64,000 nucleotides of DNA from a bacterium (GTDB taxonomy: Bacteria > Acidobacteriota > Thermoanaerobaculia > Multivoradales > J023). The stretch spans positions 1-64,000 of the forward strand of contig JAAELT010000712.1 of assembly GCA_024226315.1 (NCBI GenBank), read 5' to 3'. The stretch's first letter is position 1, and every line of letters begins with the position of its first letter. This document shows, in pieces, positions 34,401 to 40,536 of this stretch. The notes beneath the pieces are model-generated. The model ran no database searches. It was given only the letters and a program-made list of their open reading frames with translations, and was not told where the DNA came from. The translations under genes and the position numbers were made by a program.

Positions 34401-34942
34401 GCAACAACCCGATCGGCTTCGTCGATCCGACCGGTCTGGCTTCATGCCCCGCGGGCGGTAGCTGTCAGGTGTCGACCGTCGGCCCCAACGGAGGTCGGAG
34501 GAGTCAGGACGACATCGAACGACTCCAGGAACAACGAAAGGATCGAAACGCGCGGCGCGATGCGCGGAGCCGGCGAGAGAGCGGCCAGACCCTGAGCGGA
34601 CAGGGCCGCAATCGACCCGACAAGGACCAGGCAGCCAAGGGATCCTCGGGGGACCGGCCTACGCGTCAGGGAGGGCGTAATAGAGAGCGTAATATCGGCA
34701 TCGAAGAAGAAGATACCAGGGTCGCCAAAGGGAAGGGTGGTCGCGGCGCGCGTGGCGCGGTCGGGGCGAGGGCCAATACCGCCTTGATTATTCTGGACGC
34801 GATCAGCGGTGCCCTGGCGCTCGATGCTGCCGAAGGTGAGCTGGGACGGGAGATGACGATGACGGAGAGCCTGCGATTCATGGTCACCGGCGAACGTCCT
34901 CAGACCTTCGAGGAATGCGCCGCGGCCGGCAACTGCACCTGA
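28451..34942 (+). CDS. RHS/YD-repeat surface protein, probable lipoprotein, 2163 aa
   Basis: A very large exported protein. After a charged leader, residues 21-42 form a signal with a lipobox-like LAAC, so lipid anchoring is likely. Residues 50-330 resemble a beta-propeller of six or so blades (LWVATEGGLRAHDAIG and similar), then an Ig-like domain (about 340-430). The YD-repeat shell follows over about 1400 residues (YDAFGRPGRV, YDNAGRLTQI, YDELNQQVQF). The RHS core end is near residue 1980: FHPDHLGSPRAITDSAG, FTGHERD, then GRFASVDPARDGWNLYTYVG and NNPIGFVDPTG. The final 160 residues are a different, basic, low-complexity tip with a short hydrophobic helix (ANTALIILDAISGALALDAA). RHS shells often enclose a C-terminal toxin; no immunity gene follows. 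GAGGAGA lies about 5 bases before the ATG. Confidence 0.88.
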   Translation: MDSHAQRPQSTTRNDNRRGRKTSVLLLAFLLAACLGLPATASTPATDEPSDSLWLAGLAGVAAIEPGTGRRIAELADTEAARALAVDVERRAIWVATDAALSRFALDGTLQWRVELEAGETGRETLVVAPGDGSAWLARGESLHAFGPGGQELQRLELDAPARGLALDADSSLLWVATEGGLRAHDAIGGQHLRSLELAAALRSFALDEVGGTWALAGGRLERFDADGLNVAERGHQVPADTVGLIDGHGDDLWLLGRATVDRLDSGGAVARSLLPFGEQGEILAWAIDPATRALWLSDGRELVRVSASGWELERLSLGDGAEALDLRDLAAFSPVPDIEAPELDLLSPRAWATVKTARPGFEVRYADDRSGVRAGSLAVTVDGKPAEARCDYRPGGATCELITSPKDGDVELAMTVADEMGNVSLPAVAFLEVRATADGGGQGDEASDGDDDQMRIDTGGGPPVYTPVVSPRGFRPNVPFLSASDVDHVDTASGNLVVTIPLGQTYEVGSTLKYQVRPVYNSNIWQFIEFGCPIGGCPSPLEPITFASTNYASNAGLGWELHFGRLYGPVTPQSLSSNDRQRWPNQPRDLVDMNDRWMYVAPTGEVTYLHSMGGRNNGTSSNPVRYSKDGKHVRMRRINSSEIQVHMPDGLISVFKSTNQLAGTEFCRGGTLKCWRFHEMRDAYGNYMRVSYSLSGITETWTVSDSSGRQHKVVFSHSHADTAGGDAPPDFGTQDGDEIGDLRKVVKRVELAAFGSQKATYNFYYATKSLPRGAPHEANELPAAANTLRTRVLSQISVPHSQPWKFTTYTASDPDFSGRLTEVTAPARGKIAWEYTSTEWFVPTRCSYHTVDAGSIDWDYAATGVRRRISKKPNGSVEGIWTYESDLYPSRSSLDLSGPNCSRANYRKTVVNAATDSGGKHTRTVFYNSVAQGPRYPSSGTSIDQWQVTDGGLPLVKDYRIGSSTSTRRYLSRRIYHCSGGSCGGAKRSVYVRYASEWRGAQCNKNLGDSPGCYQANPMLVAERTIFHDDGGKYIDVEHQQYNGAGSFRRTLTKDNFSGSVKTRTDTTNYTATGSTTLGINGTTGYVSRGTPSSYLPAPTARWILHPYSKKTAVEGGRTYVTEFQFNSQGSMNCWRKWKSPSGRGSKDLVTTLGFGTTAGADKGLPVTETAAGGEWANLSTSMCSTSGSASNGSRYVINHRYQYLQLKRTYISGYPNWYRATIDRNTGLPSVTYNAADQSTSHAFDLLGRLTAINPTASLGKARTAIVYRNPSTGEANVETSRYSTSGSLLIRETQVYDHFARPNRNIQRRPSGNASYNDTEQKTYYNALGWVARVTTRQNKSAVNTNLATWYSNYDAFGRPGRVMTPDNWAEDRTYAGDRVSTSKRSVRTSLSGNTNVTTTTLKDSRGRVTRVSNPIYTTNFTYDPYDQQVSAKRTGSGINQTRLYGYDARGLLLNERHPEVGVSGNGYVTYRPDAFGNRRRLEDHGRNLTYVYDNAGRLTQIKNTSGGKLWREWLWANANSGADYRKGKVIREVRHNYPGGGSDDWAIHEEYEYRGKLGKVSKKTTQLQFPHLSGNDRYDVFFSQTFAYDQLGNPTSYGYPACQTTPQNGRRQCNDGSGDVQAPSHTVSVTYNQGRTRRVSSNLGIWADHSYHHNLQTSRIDYSNGVDGIFDQGTNGMVKPRRLRYVKGSATRYDSGTIYYDGTGNIWQIGADRYYYDKASRLLYGTVAQAGSGYREEYTYDAADNMKSYRRNGWSWISQQVSSSTNRMTSGISYDGAGNMTSVGSPALYVMQYDELNQQVQFDNNTSGQQSIHLYAFGPGEKRLITYDAYTGERTFKLRDLQGRVLREYKVNGWGDYGGSSSPGAAWVFEKDYVHGPGGLIATRSRNGTRYFFHPDHLGSPRAITDSAGVRRGWRHFYPFGAAVSTSSGVDESTVKFTGHERDPNNLTDYKLARTYLFPFGRFASVDPARDGWNLYTYVGNNPIGFVDPTGLASCPAGGSCQVSTVGPNGGRRSQDDIERLQEQRKDRNARRDARSRRESGQTLSGQGRNRPDKDQAAKGSSGDRPTRQGGRNRERNIGIEEEDTRVAKGKGGRGARGAVGARANTALIILDAISGALALDAAEGELGREMTMTESLRFMVTGERPQTFEECAAAGNCT

Positions 34943-34978
34943 GTCGGGCCTTCAAGCTTCCCGGACGAGGCCCGAGAC

Positions 34979-35000
34979 GGCGGCCGGGCGACCGGCCGCC
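34979..35000. terminator. 9-bp GC hairpin with GCGA loop between convergent genes
   Basis: GGCGGCCGG (34979-34987), loop GCGA, CCGGCCGCC (34992-35000). It lies between the RHS stop and the convergent small secreted gene and could serve both strands, though no T-tract follows. Confidence 0.4.
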
Positions 35001-35054
35001 GATGGTGATAGCCCGGTACGGGGCGATTCCGAGGCCCGAAGAAGGACAGCTCCT

Positions 35055-35531
35055 CTACTCGGTCGGCTCCCGCGGCGGTAGCGGCGGCCGGACCTGGACC
35101 TTCAGGATCTGGTCGTCGCGCTGGCGCAGCGTCACCACCAGGCGCTGCCCGATCTCGAGATCCTTCAGCTTGAGCTTCTTGCGGCCACCGAAGCTCTGGC
35201 GGTGGGCGGCCCGAATCTTGACCGCGCTCGGCAGCTGGATCCAGTAGCGGCTGCGGTCCGCGGCATCCTCGACGTAAATGCGCCCCAGCTCCTCGATCTC
35301 CTGGATCGAGCACTTGATCGCCCAGATCGCGTTGCGCTTGGCACCCAACTGGTCATCGGCCTTCTTCTCGAGGTCGGGATCCCGGCCCGGCAGGTTCCAG
35401 GGGCCCGAGGACGCCGGGTCTGAACCGGAGCTCGGCGGCACGTGGCTCTGGCCGTGAGCTGCAGCCGCGGCGAAAGTGAGAATACCGACCAGGAACAGAG
35501 TACGGCGCGTCGGTGTCGGTCTCGTCGGCAT
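35055..35531 (-). CDS. Small secreted hypothetical protein, 158 aa
   Basis: A signal peptide is clear (PTRRTLFLVGILTFAAAAAHG). The mature part is Ser/Pro-rich for 30 residues and then basic and mixed: AIKCSIQEIEELGRIYVEDA, YWIQLPSAVKIRAAHRQSF and KLKDLEIGQRLVVTLRQRDD. The latter half has the look of a small beta-barrel similar to periplasmic DUF-type nucleic-acid- or ligand-binding folds, but I cannot name it. The second ATG (35531) is chosen since GGAGG then has about 6 bases spacing. It is divergent from the patatin gene. Confidence 0.6.
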   Translation of the reverse strand: MPTRPTPTRRTLFLVGILTFAAAAAHGQSHVPPSSGSDPASSGPWNLPGRDPDLEKKADDQLGAKRNAIWAIKCSIQEIEELGRIYVEDAADRSRYWIQLPSAVKIRAAHRQSFGGRKKLKLKDLEIGQRLVVTLRQRDDQILKVQVRPPLPPREPTE

Positions 35532-35599
35532 CATGCCCTCCTGCTCGATTTCAACGACCTATTCTAGCCCACCAGAGCCCTGACCCCCTCTCGTGGCGC

Positions 35600-35628
35600 T
35601 TGAGGTTTCACCGAAGACAGCGTACAGT
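35600..35628 (+). promoter_or_regulatory. Promoter candidate for the patatin gene
   Basis: TTGAGG (35600-35605), 17 bases, TACAGT (35623-35628), about 45 bases before the start codon. A TAGAAT on the opposite strand (35561-35566) could serve the divergent small secreted gene. Confidence 0.45.
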
Positions 35629-35672
35629 GGCTTGTTACCTACACTCCCTAAAGGTCGACGGAGGCATGTGAT

Positions 35673-37064
35673 ATGCCTGAAACCGCTCCCGAAGAAGCCG
35701 CTGAGCCCAAACGCCGGCAGAAGCACGCGGTCGTGCTCTCGGGCGGGGGCGCCAACGGCGCCTATGAAATCGGCGTCTTGAAGGCACTGGTCGCCGGCAA
35801 GTCCGGGACGACCAACTTCAAACCCCTCGAGCCGGATATCTTCCTCGGCACCTCGGTGGGAGCCTACAACGCCGCTTTCCTGGCCTCGCGGTGGGACTCC
35901 CGCGGCACCTCCGCGGTCTCCGACCTGGAGAAGATCTGGCTGAACGATATCGGCCAGCAGTCTCTCGCCAAGGGCAACGGTGCCTTCAGGATTCGCACCA
36001 ACCCGATAGACGTCTTGAATCCATTCTCCTACTTCCCCAATCCTCTCAAACCCCTATCCAACCTGCTGCAGGACACGGTCTCGGTGGCATGGGAGGCCAC
36101 CCAACGCGCCGGCAACATCTTCGGCGCTCGAGGCACTCCGTTCCTGGAACGCGCGGTCAATCTCGTCGAGTTCAGCAGCTTCATCTCAGTCGACCCCCTC
36201 GAGCGGCTCGTGCATTCCACCATCCAGCTGGACCGGCTCCGGAACTCGAGCAAGAAGCTCCGAATCGCCGCGACCAACTGGGCACTGGGAAAGACCCAGA
36301 TCTTCGATCAGCACGACATGACGGAGCAACTCGGTCCCCAGATCATCATGGCTTCGACGGCAATACCCGGTATCTTCCCGGTCCAGGCGGTCGGCGCGCA
36401 GAAGTTCGTGGACGGCGGCGTGCTGATGAACACACCGCTACAGCCCGCGATCGATGCCGGCGCGGATGTCATCCATGTGATGACTCTGAATCCCAAGGTC
36501 GAGAAGATCAGATTGGGAGAGATGAGCAACACCATGTCGACCGCCTGGCGCCAGCAAGTGATCAGCTGGGTCAAGGCTGTCGATCAGAACCTCCTGAAGA
36601 TCTTCGCGATGAACCGGACGCTCGAGTTGGGGCGCATCACCATCGAAGCGCTGGGGCGCAAGGAAACGCTCGATCTCGACATGTCGGAGGTTCCGGAATA
36701 CACGCTGGACGAACAGTCAGACAGTGACGACACGATCGCATTCCGGGTGGACAAGGGAATCTGGGACGAAATCGGCCACTACAAGCCTCTGACCGTGTTC
36801 CTGCATCGTCCGCGCGAAGATCTCGGCGGTCCGCTGGGGATGCTCAATTTCGATGCCGCGCGCCTCCAGTACCTGGTCGACCGGGGATTCAACGACGCGA
36901 AGGAGTTCGTCAAGAACGACGAGACTTATGTATCCCCGTTCCCGATCCGGTGGAAACACCTGAAGAGATACAGGCATCTGCAGCGCCTGGAGGCCCTACG
37001 GAGCAAGGGTGGTGCGTCGCGGGGCGTGCGCCGCGACGATCGGCGCACCGATGACGAATCCTGA
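35673..37064 (+). CDS. Patatin-like phospholipase
   Basis: The 463-aa protein has the complete patatin signature: the oxyanion segment VLSGGGANGAYEIGVLKAL (near residue 22), nucleophile elbow FLGTSVGAYNAA (S61) and the catalytic aspartate in FVDGGVLMNTP (D247). It should hydrolyse acyl chains of phospholipids or glycolipids. No signal peptide is visible, so action in the cytoplasm or export by another route is likely. GGAGG lies 9 bases before the ATG. The C-terminal 200 residues (EYTLDEQSDSDDT and following) are less conserved and end basic. The convergent neighbour is xerD, 50 bases away. Confidence 0.88.
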   Translation: MPETAPEEAAEPKRRQKHAVVLSGGGANGAYEIGVLKALVAGKSGTTNFKPLEPDIFLGTSVGAYNAAFLASRWDSRGTSAVSDLEKIWLNDIGQQSLAKGNGAFRIRTNPIDVLNPFSYFPNPLKPLSNLLQDTVSVAWEATQRAGNIFGARGTPFLERAVNLVEFSSFISVDPLERLVHSTIQLDRLRNSSKKLRIAATNWALGKTQIFDQHDMTEQLGPQIIMASTAIPGIFPVQAVGAQKFVDGGVLMNTPLQPAIDAGADVIHVMTLNPKVEKIRLGEMSNTMSTAWRQQVISWVKAVDQNLLKIFAMNRTLELGRITIEALGRKETLDLDMSEVPEYTLDEQSDSDDTIAFRVDKGIWDEIGHYKPLTVFLHRPREDLGGPLGMLNFDAARLQYLVDRGFNDAKEFVKNDETYVSPFPIRWKHLKRYRHLQRLEALRSKGGASRGVRRDDRRTDDES

Positions 37065-37114
37065 GTAACCTCGACCCTTGCCTAGCGCGGAGACCGTAGA
37101 CGTGGCGTGACCGC

Positions 37115-38005
37115 TCAAGCTCGCGGATGAAACCGATCGTAGAGGCTCTTTAGCCGCTGCTGATGAATGTGGGTGTAGATCTGGGTGGTGGAGATGTCGG
37201 CATGGCCGAGCATCATCTGCACCGCCCGCAGATCGGCACCGTGCTCGAGCAGGTGACTGGCGAAGCTGTGACGCAGCACGTGCGGCGACAACCCTCGGAT
37301 ACCGGCTGAGATGCCGTAGCCCTTGAGGATCTTCCAGAAGCCCTGGCGCGTCATCCCTTTGCCCCGGTGGTTGACGAACACCGTCTCGTGACGGCCGCGG
37401 GTCAGCACCGGCCGCACTTCCTGGCAGTAACGTCCGACCCACAGCTCGGCGCGCTCGCCGACCGGCACGATGCGCTCCTTGGAGCCTTTGCCGAAGGCCA
37501 CCAGGAAACCCTGGTCGAGCCGGAGCTGGGCGAGCTCCAGGCCCACGAGCTCGCTGACCCGCAGGCCCGAGGCGTAGATGAGCTCGAGCATCGCCTTGTC
37601 GCGTACGCCGAGCGGCTTGTCGAGATCGGGGGCCGCGAGCAGCGCCTCGACCTGAGCTTCGCCGAGCACCTTCGGAAGTGGACGCACGGTCTTGGGTGAC
37701 ACCAGGTGGACGCCCGGGTTGTCGCCGCGCCGGCCCTCCTCGACCAGGAAGCCGTAGAAGCCGCGGATCGAGGCCACCGCGCGGCCGACCGAACGCGGTG
37801 CCATGCCACGCCGACGCAAGCGGAGTAGGTGATTCTGAAGCGCTGGAGGGTCGGCCTCGAGCGGATCGACACCGGCGACCGTCAGGTCCTCACCGAGGCG
37901 GGCCAGGTCGCGCCGGTAGGCGTCGACCGTGTTGCGCGCCAGGCCGCGCTCGGCGGCCAGGGCGTCGAGGTAGGCGTCGAGGGTGCGCCGGAAGAGCTGG
38001 CTCAA
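37115..38005 (-). CDS. xerD: Tyrosine recombinase XerD
   Basis: The 296-aa recombinase resolves chromosome dimers at dif with XerC and FtsK. All catalytic residues are where E. coli XerD-type proteins have them: R149 (ASGLRVSELVGLEL), K173 (FGKGSKERIVPVG), H242 and R245 (SPHVLRHSFASHLLEHGADL), H268 (MMLGHADISTTQ) and the nucleophile Y277 (IYTH). The N-terminal SAM-like domain is present. Length and the lack of phage genes nearby favour the housekeeping enzyme over a mobile integrase. Its ATG overlaps the stop of the LeuA-like gene by ATGA, so it is the last gene of a small operon. Confidence 0.92.
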   Translation of the reverse strand: MSQLFRRTLDAYLDALAAERGLARNTVDAYRRDLARLGEDLTVAGVDPLEADPPALQNHLLRLRRRGMAPRSVGRAVASIRGFYGFLVEEGRRGDNPGVHLVSPKTVRPLPKVLGEAQVEALLAAPDLDKPLGVRDKAMLELIYASGLRVSELVGLELAQLRLDQGFLVAFGKGSKERIVPVGERAELWVGRYCQEVRPVLTRGRHETVFVNHRGKGMTRQGFWKILKGYGISAGIRGLSPHVLRHSFASHLLEHGADLRAVQMMLGHADISTTQIYTHIHQQRLKSLYDRFHPRA

Positions 38006-39243
38006 GCCGCCGAGATCGCCCCCTGACAGATCTCGTGCAGCTCCTCCTCGGACAGCACCGAGGCGCTGCGCTTGGCGCGCTCGAAAACGGTCTGGACCAG
38101 CTCCGGATCGGGGGTGTAGCCGTTCGCCTTCAACCAGTGGACGACGTTCGAAATGCCGCTCATCGGTCCCACGTCGATCCGCTGCCGGCAGCCGACGAGC
38201 GCCGCCGGGACGCTCGAGTACACCCGGTCGGCGAGCCAGTCATCGCCCTTCTCGTGGGCCTTGATGATCGCCGCGGCGTGCACGCCGGTGCCGGTGCGAA
38301 AGGCATCGCTGCCGAACACCGGGTAGTTGTCCGGAAAGGGCACGCCGGTGGCGTCGGCGACCACGCGGCAGTACTCCGACAGCTTGGTCAGGTCGCGATC
38401 GATCCACCCCAGCAGCTGCAGGTTGACCAGCAGCAGGTCCATCTGGGTGTTGCCCACCCGCTCGCCGACCCCGAGGGCGGTGCCGTGGAGGCGGTCGGCG
38501 CCGGCGATCACCGCGGTCAGTGCGTTGGCGATCGCCAGGCCGCGGTCGCGGTGGCCGTGCCAGTCGACCAGGACGTCCTCCCCCGTCGAGTCGACCAGGG
38601 CGCGTACGAAGCGGATCACCGAAGCCGCGCCCTGGGGCGTGGCGTGGCCCACGGTGTCGGCGACGCACACCCTGCGGGCACCGGCCTCGACAGCCGTCAG
38701 GTAGAGACGTTTCAAGTCGTCGGGTTTGGCGCGGGTGGTGTCTTCGGTGACGTACATGACCGGTAGGCCGTTGGCTGTGCAGAAGGAGACGGCTTCGTCG
38801 GTGAGCTGCACCAACCGGTCGATGTCCCAGGCCTCGGCATATTGCCGGATCGGGCTCGAGCCGATGAACGCCGCGACCTCGAGCGCGATGCCGGCGCGCT
38901 GGGATATCTCGACGATCGGCTCGCAATCCGAGATCACCGTGCGCGCCGCCGCGTTGGGCACGATCGGCAGCTTCTGGTCAACGATCTCGCGGGTCAGCCG
39001 CAGCACGTCGTCGAAGGTCTGGCGGTTGGCCGCCGGCAGCCCGATGTCGGCACCGTCGACCCCGATCTCGGCCATCAAGTGCAGGATCTCGAGCTTCTTC
39101 TCGACCTCTGGCGTGCGCACCGACGGCGACTGCAGGCCGTCGCGCAGGGTCTCGTCGTCGAGCTCGATCTTGCGCTCTCGTGGGTCGACCTGACGACTGC
39201 CGTTCCAGTCGTAGACCAGGTCTGCTTCGTCCGGGTGGCTCAC
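38002..39243 (-). CDS. leuA: 2-isopropylmalate synthase-like enzyme (DRE-TIM family)
   Basis: The 413-aa product has the DRE-TIM metallolyase pattern: ELDDETLRDGLQSPSV (the D-R pair), DIGLPAANRQTF, VADTVGHATPQGAASVIRFV, the metal-binding DWHGHRDRGLAIANALT and GTALGVGERVGNTQMDLL. It would condense acetyl-CoA with a 2-oxoacid, most simply 2-oxoisovalerate in leucine synthesis. HGHRD replaces the HCHND of textbook LeuA, so it is a divergent branch and homocitrate- or citramalate-type activity cannot be excluded. There is no regulatory C-terminal domain, which would remove leucine feedback. GTG 39243 is chosen because family sequence starts there. It lies 55 bases downstream of the leuB-like gene. 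Confidence 0.75.
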   Translation of the reverse strand: MSHPDEADLVYDWNGSRQVDPRERKIELDDETLRDGLQSPSVRTPEVEKKLEILHLMAEIGVDGADIGLPAANRQTFDDVLRLTREIVDQKLPIVPNAAARTVISDCEPIVEISQRAGIALEVAAFIGSSPIRQYAEAWDIDRLVQLTDEAVSFCTANGLPVMYVTEDTTRAKPDDLKRLYLTAVEAGARRVCVADTVGHATPQGAASVIRFVRALVDSTGEDVLVDWHGHRDRGLAIANALTAVIAGADRLHGTALGVGERVGNTQMDLLLVNLQLLGWIDRDLTKLSEYCRVVADATGVPFPDNYPVFGSDAFRTGTGVHAAAIIKAHEKGDDWLADRVYSSVPAALVGCRQRIDVGPMSGISNVVHWLKANGYTPDPELVQTVFERAKRSASVLSEEELHEICQGAISAA

Positions 39244-39298
39244 CTGCTCGCGTCCTGCCGCACTCCTCAGATCGATACGGCACCGCTCGGCATCGGAT

Positions 39299-40438
39299 TC
39301 ACCGACCGGACGCCGTTTGCGAGCCACGCACCGCCACCGCCAGGCGGTCACCGGCCTCTCGCGTCCCTAGCGTACCACCCAGATCGCGCGTCGTCTGCCC
39401 GCCGGCAAGCGAATCGGCCACCGCAGACTCGACCGCGGCGGCCGCGGCGCCGTGCCCGAGGTGATCGAGCAACAGCGCGGCGGAGAGCACCGCACCGACC
39501 GGATTGGCGATGTCCCGGCCGGCGTATTTGGGTGCCGAGCCGTGCACCGGCTCGAACATCGAGGTACGCCCAGGGTGCAGATTGGCGGAGGCGGCGAGGC
39601 CAAGCCCACCCTGCAGCGCGGCACCCAGGTCGGTCAGGATATCGCCGAACATGTTGTTGGTGACAACCACGTCGAAGCTCTCGGGCTTTCGTACCATCTG
39701 CATGGCGGCGGCGTCGACGTAGAGGTGCTGGGTCTCGATCCCGGGATACTCGGCCGCCACCTCGGCGAAGCACCGCAGCCACAGGTCGTGGCCGAAGCGC
39801 ATGACGTTGGACTTGTCGCACATCGTAACCGTCCCGCGGCCCTTGTCACGAGCGTACTCGAATGCGGCGCGGACGATGCGCTCTACCCCCTTGCGGGTGT
39901 GCATCTCTTCCTGGATCGCCACCTCGTCCCGCGTGCCCTTCTTGAAGTTGCCGCCGATGCCGACGTAGGCACCCTCGGTGTTCTCGCGGAAGACCACGAA
40001 GTCGACGTCGGCGACGCCCTTGCCTCGGAGCGGGCAGAGGCGCTCGTCGTAGAGCTTGACCGGCCGGAAATTGACATACAGGTCCAGCCCGAAGCGAATG
40101 CCGAGCAGGATATCCGCGGCGTGCTTCATGTCGGGCACCCGCGGGTCGCCGTATGCGCCGATGAAGATCGCCTGATAGTGGTCACGCAGATCGTCGAGGG
40201 CGCCTTCGGGCAGCGTCTCTCCAGTGGCCAGGTAGTGATCGGCGCTCCACGGCAACTCGACCAGATCGAGCGCAAGCCCGAAACGCTCGGCCGCCGCTTC
40301 GATCACCTTCACCGCCTCGGCCGTCACCTCGGGACCGATACCGTCGCCCGGCAGCACGGCGACGCGCTGTGGTCCGCTCGCTGCGCGCGAATCGTCGGGT
40401 TCGGTCACGTTCTCCCGCGTTTCCTCGATTCCGGACAT
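39299..40438 (-). CDS. leuB: Isopropylmalate/isocitrate dehydrogenase family enzyme
   Basis: The 379-aa product is a beta-decarboxylating dehydrogenase: VLPGDGIGPEVTAEAVKVIE, FRENTEGAYVGIGG, the catalytic CDKSNVMRFGHDLW, NNMFGDILTDLGAALQGGLG and the NAD-binding FEPVHGSAPKYAGRDIANP. The ENTEG stretch is shared with isocitrate and homoisocitrate enzymes, while classical LeuB has different residues here, so substrate choice is not certain. Its place directly upstream of the LeuA-like gene favours 3-isopropylmalate. ATG 40438 is preferred; an upstream in-phase start adds 11 less typical residues. It is divergent from the amidohydrolase operon across 98 bases. Confidence 0.75.
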   Translation of the reverse strand: MSGIEETRENVTEPDDSRAASGPQRVAVLPGDGIGPEVTAEAVKVIEAAAERFGLALDLVELPWSADHYLATGETLPEGALDDLRDHYQAIFIGAYGDPRVPDMKHAADILLGIRFGLDLYVNFRPVKLYDERLCPLRGKGVADVDFVVFRENTEGAYVGIGGNFKKGTRDEVAIQEEMHTRKGVERIVRAAFEYARDKGRGTVTMCDKSNVMRFGHDLWLRCFAEVAAEYPGIETQHLYVDAAAMQMVRKPESFDVVVTNNMFGDILTDLGAALQGGLGLAASANLHPGRTSMFEPVHGSAPKYAGRDIANPVGAVLSAALLLDHLGHGAAAAAVESAVADSLAGGQTTRDLGGTLGTREAGDRLAVAVRGSQTASGR

Positions 40439-40536
40439 CCGAATGATTGTAGCACGCCCGAGAGCGCTCATGGCCCGGGCTCAGTGGTTAGAATGTGGCC
40501 GCGTCACGCAAGCAAATGAGGTAGAAAGGAGCGCCG

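Noticed and set aside
37115..38005. Tyrosine recombinase as integrase of the 0.7-14 kb island
   Set aside because: It is 23 kb away in an operon with leuA/leuB-like genes and has XerD length and catalytic spacing, so it is the housekeeping enzyme.
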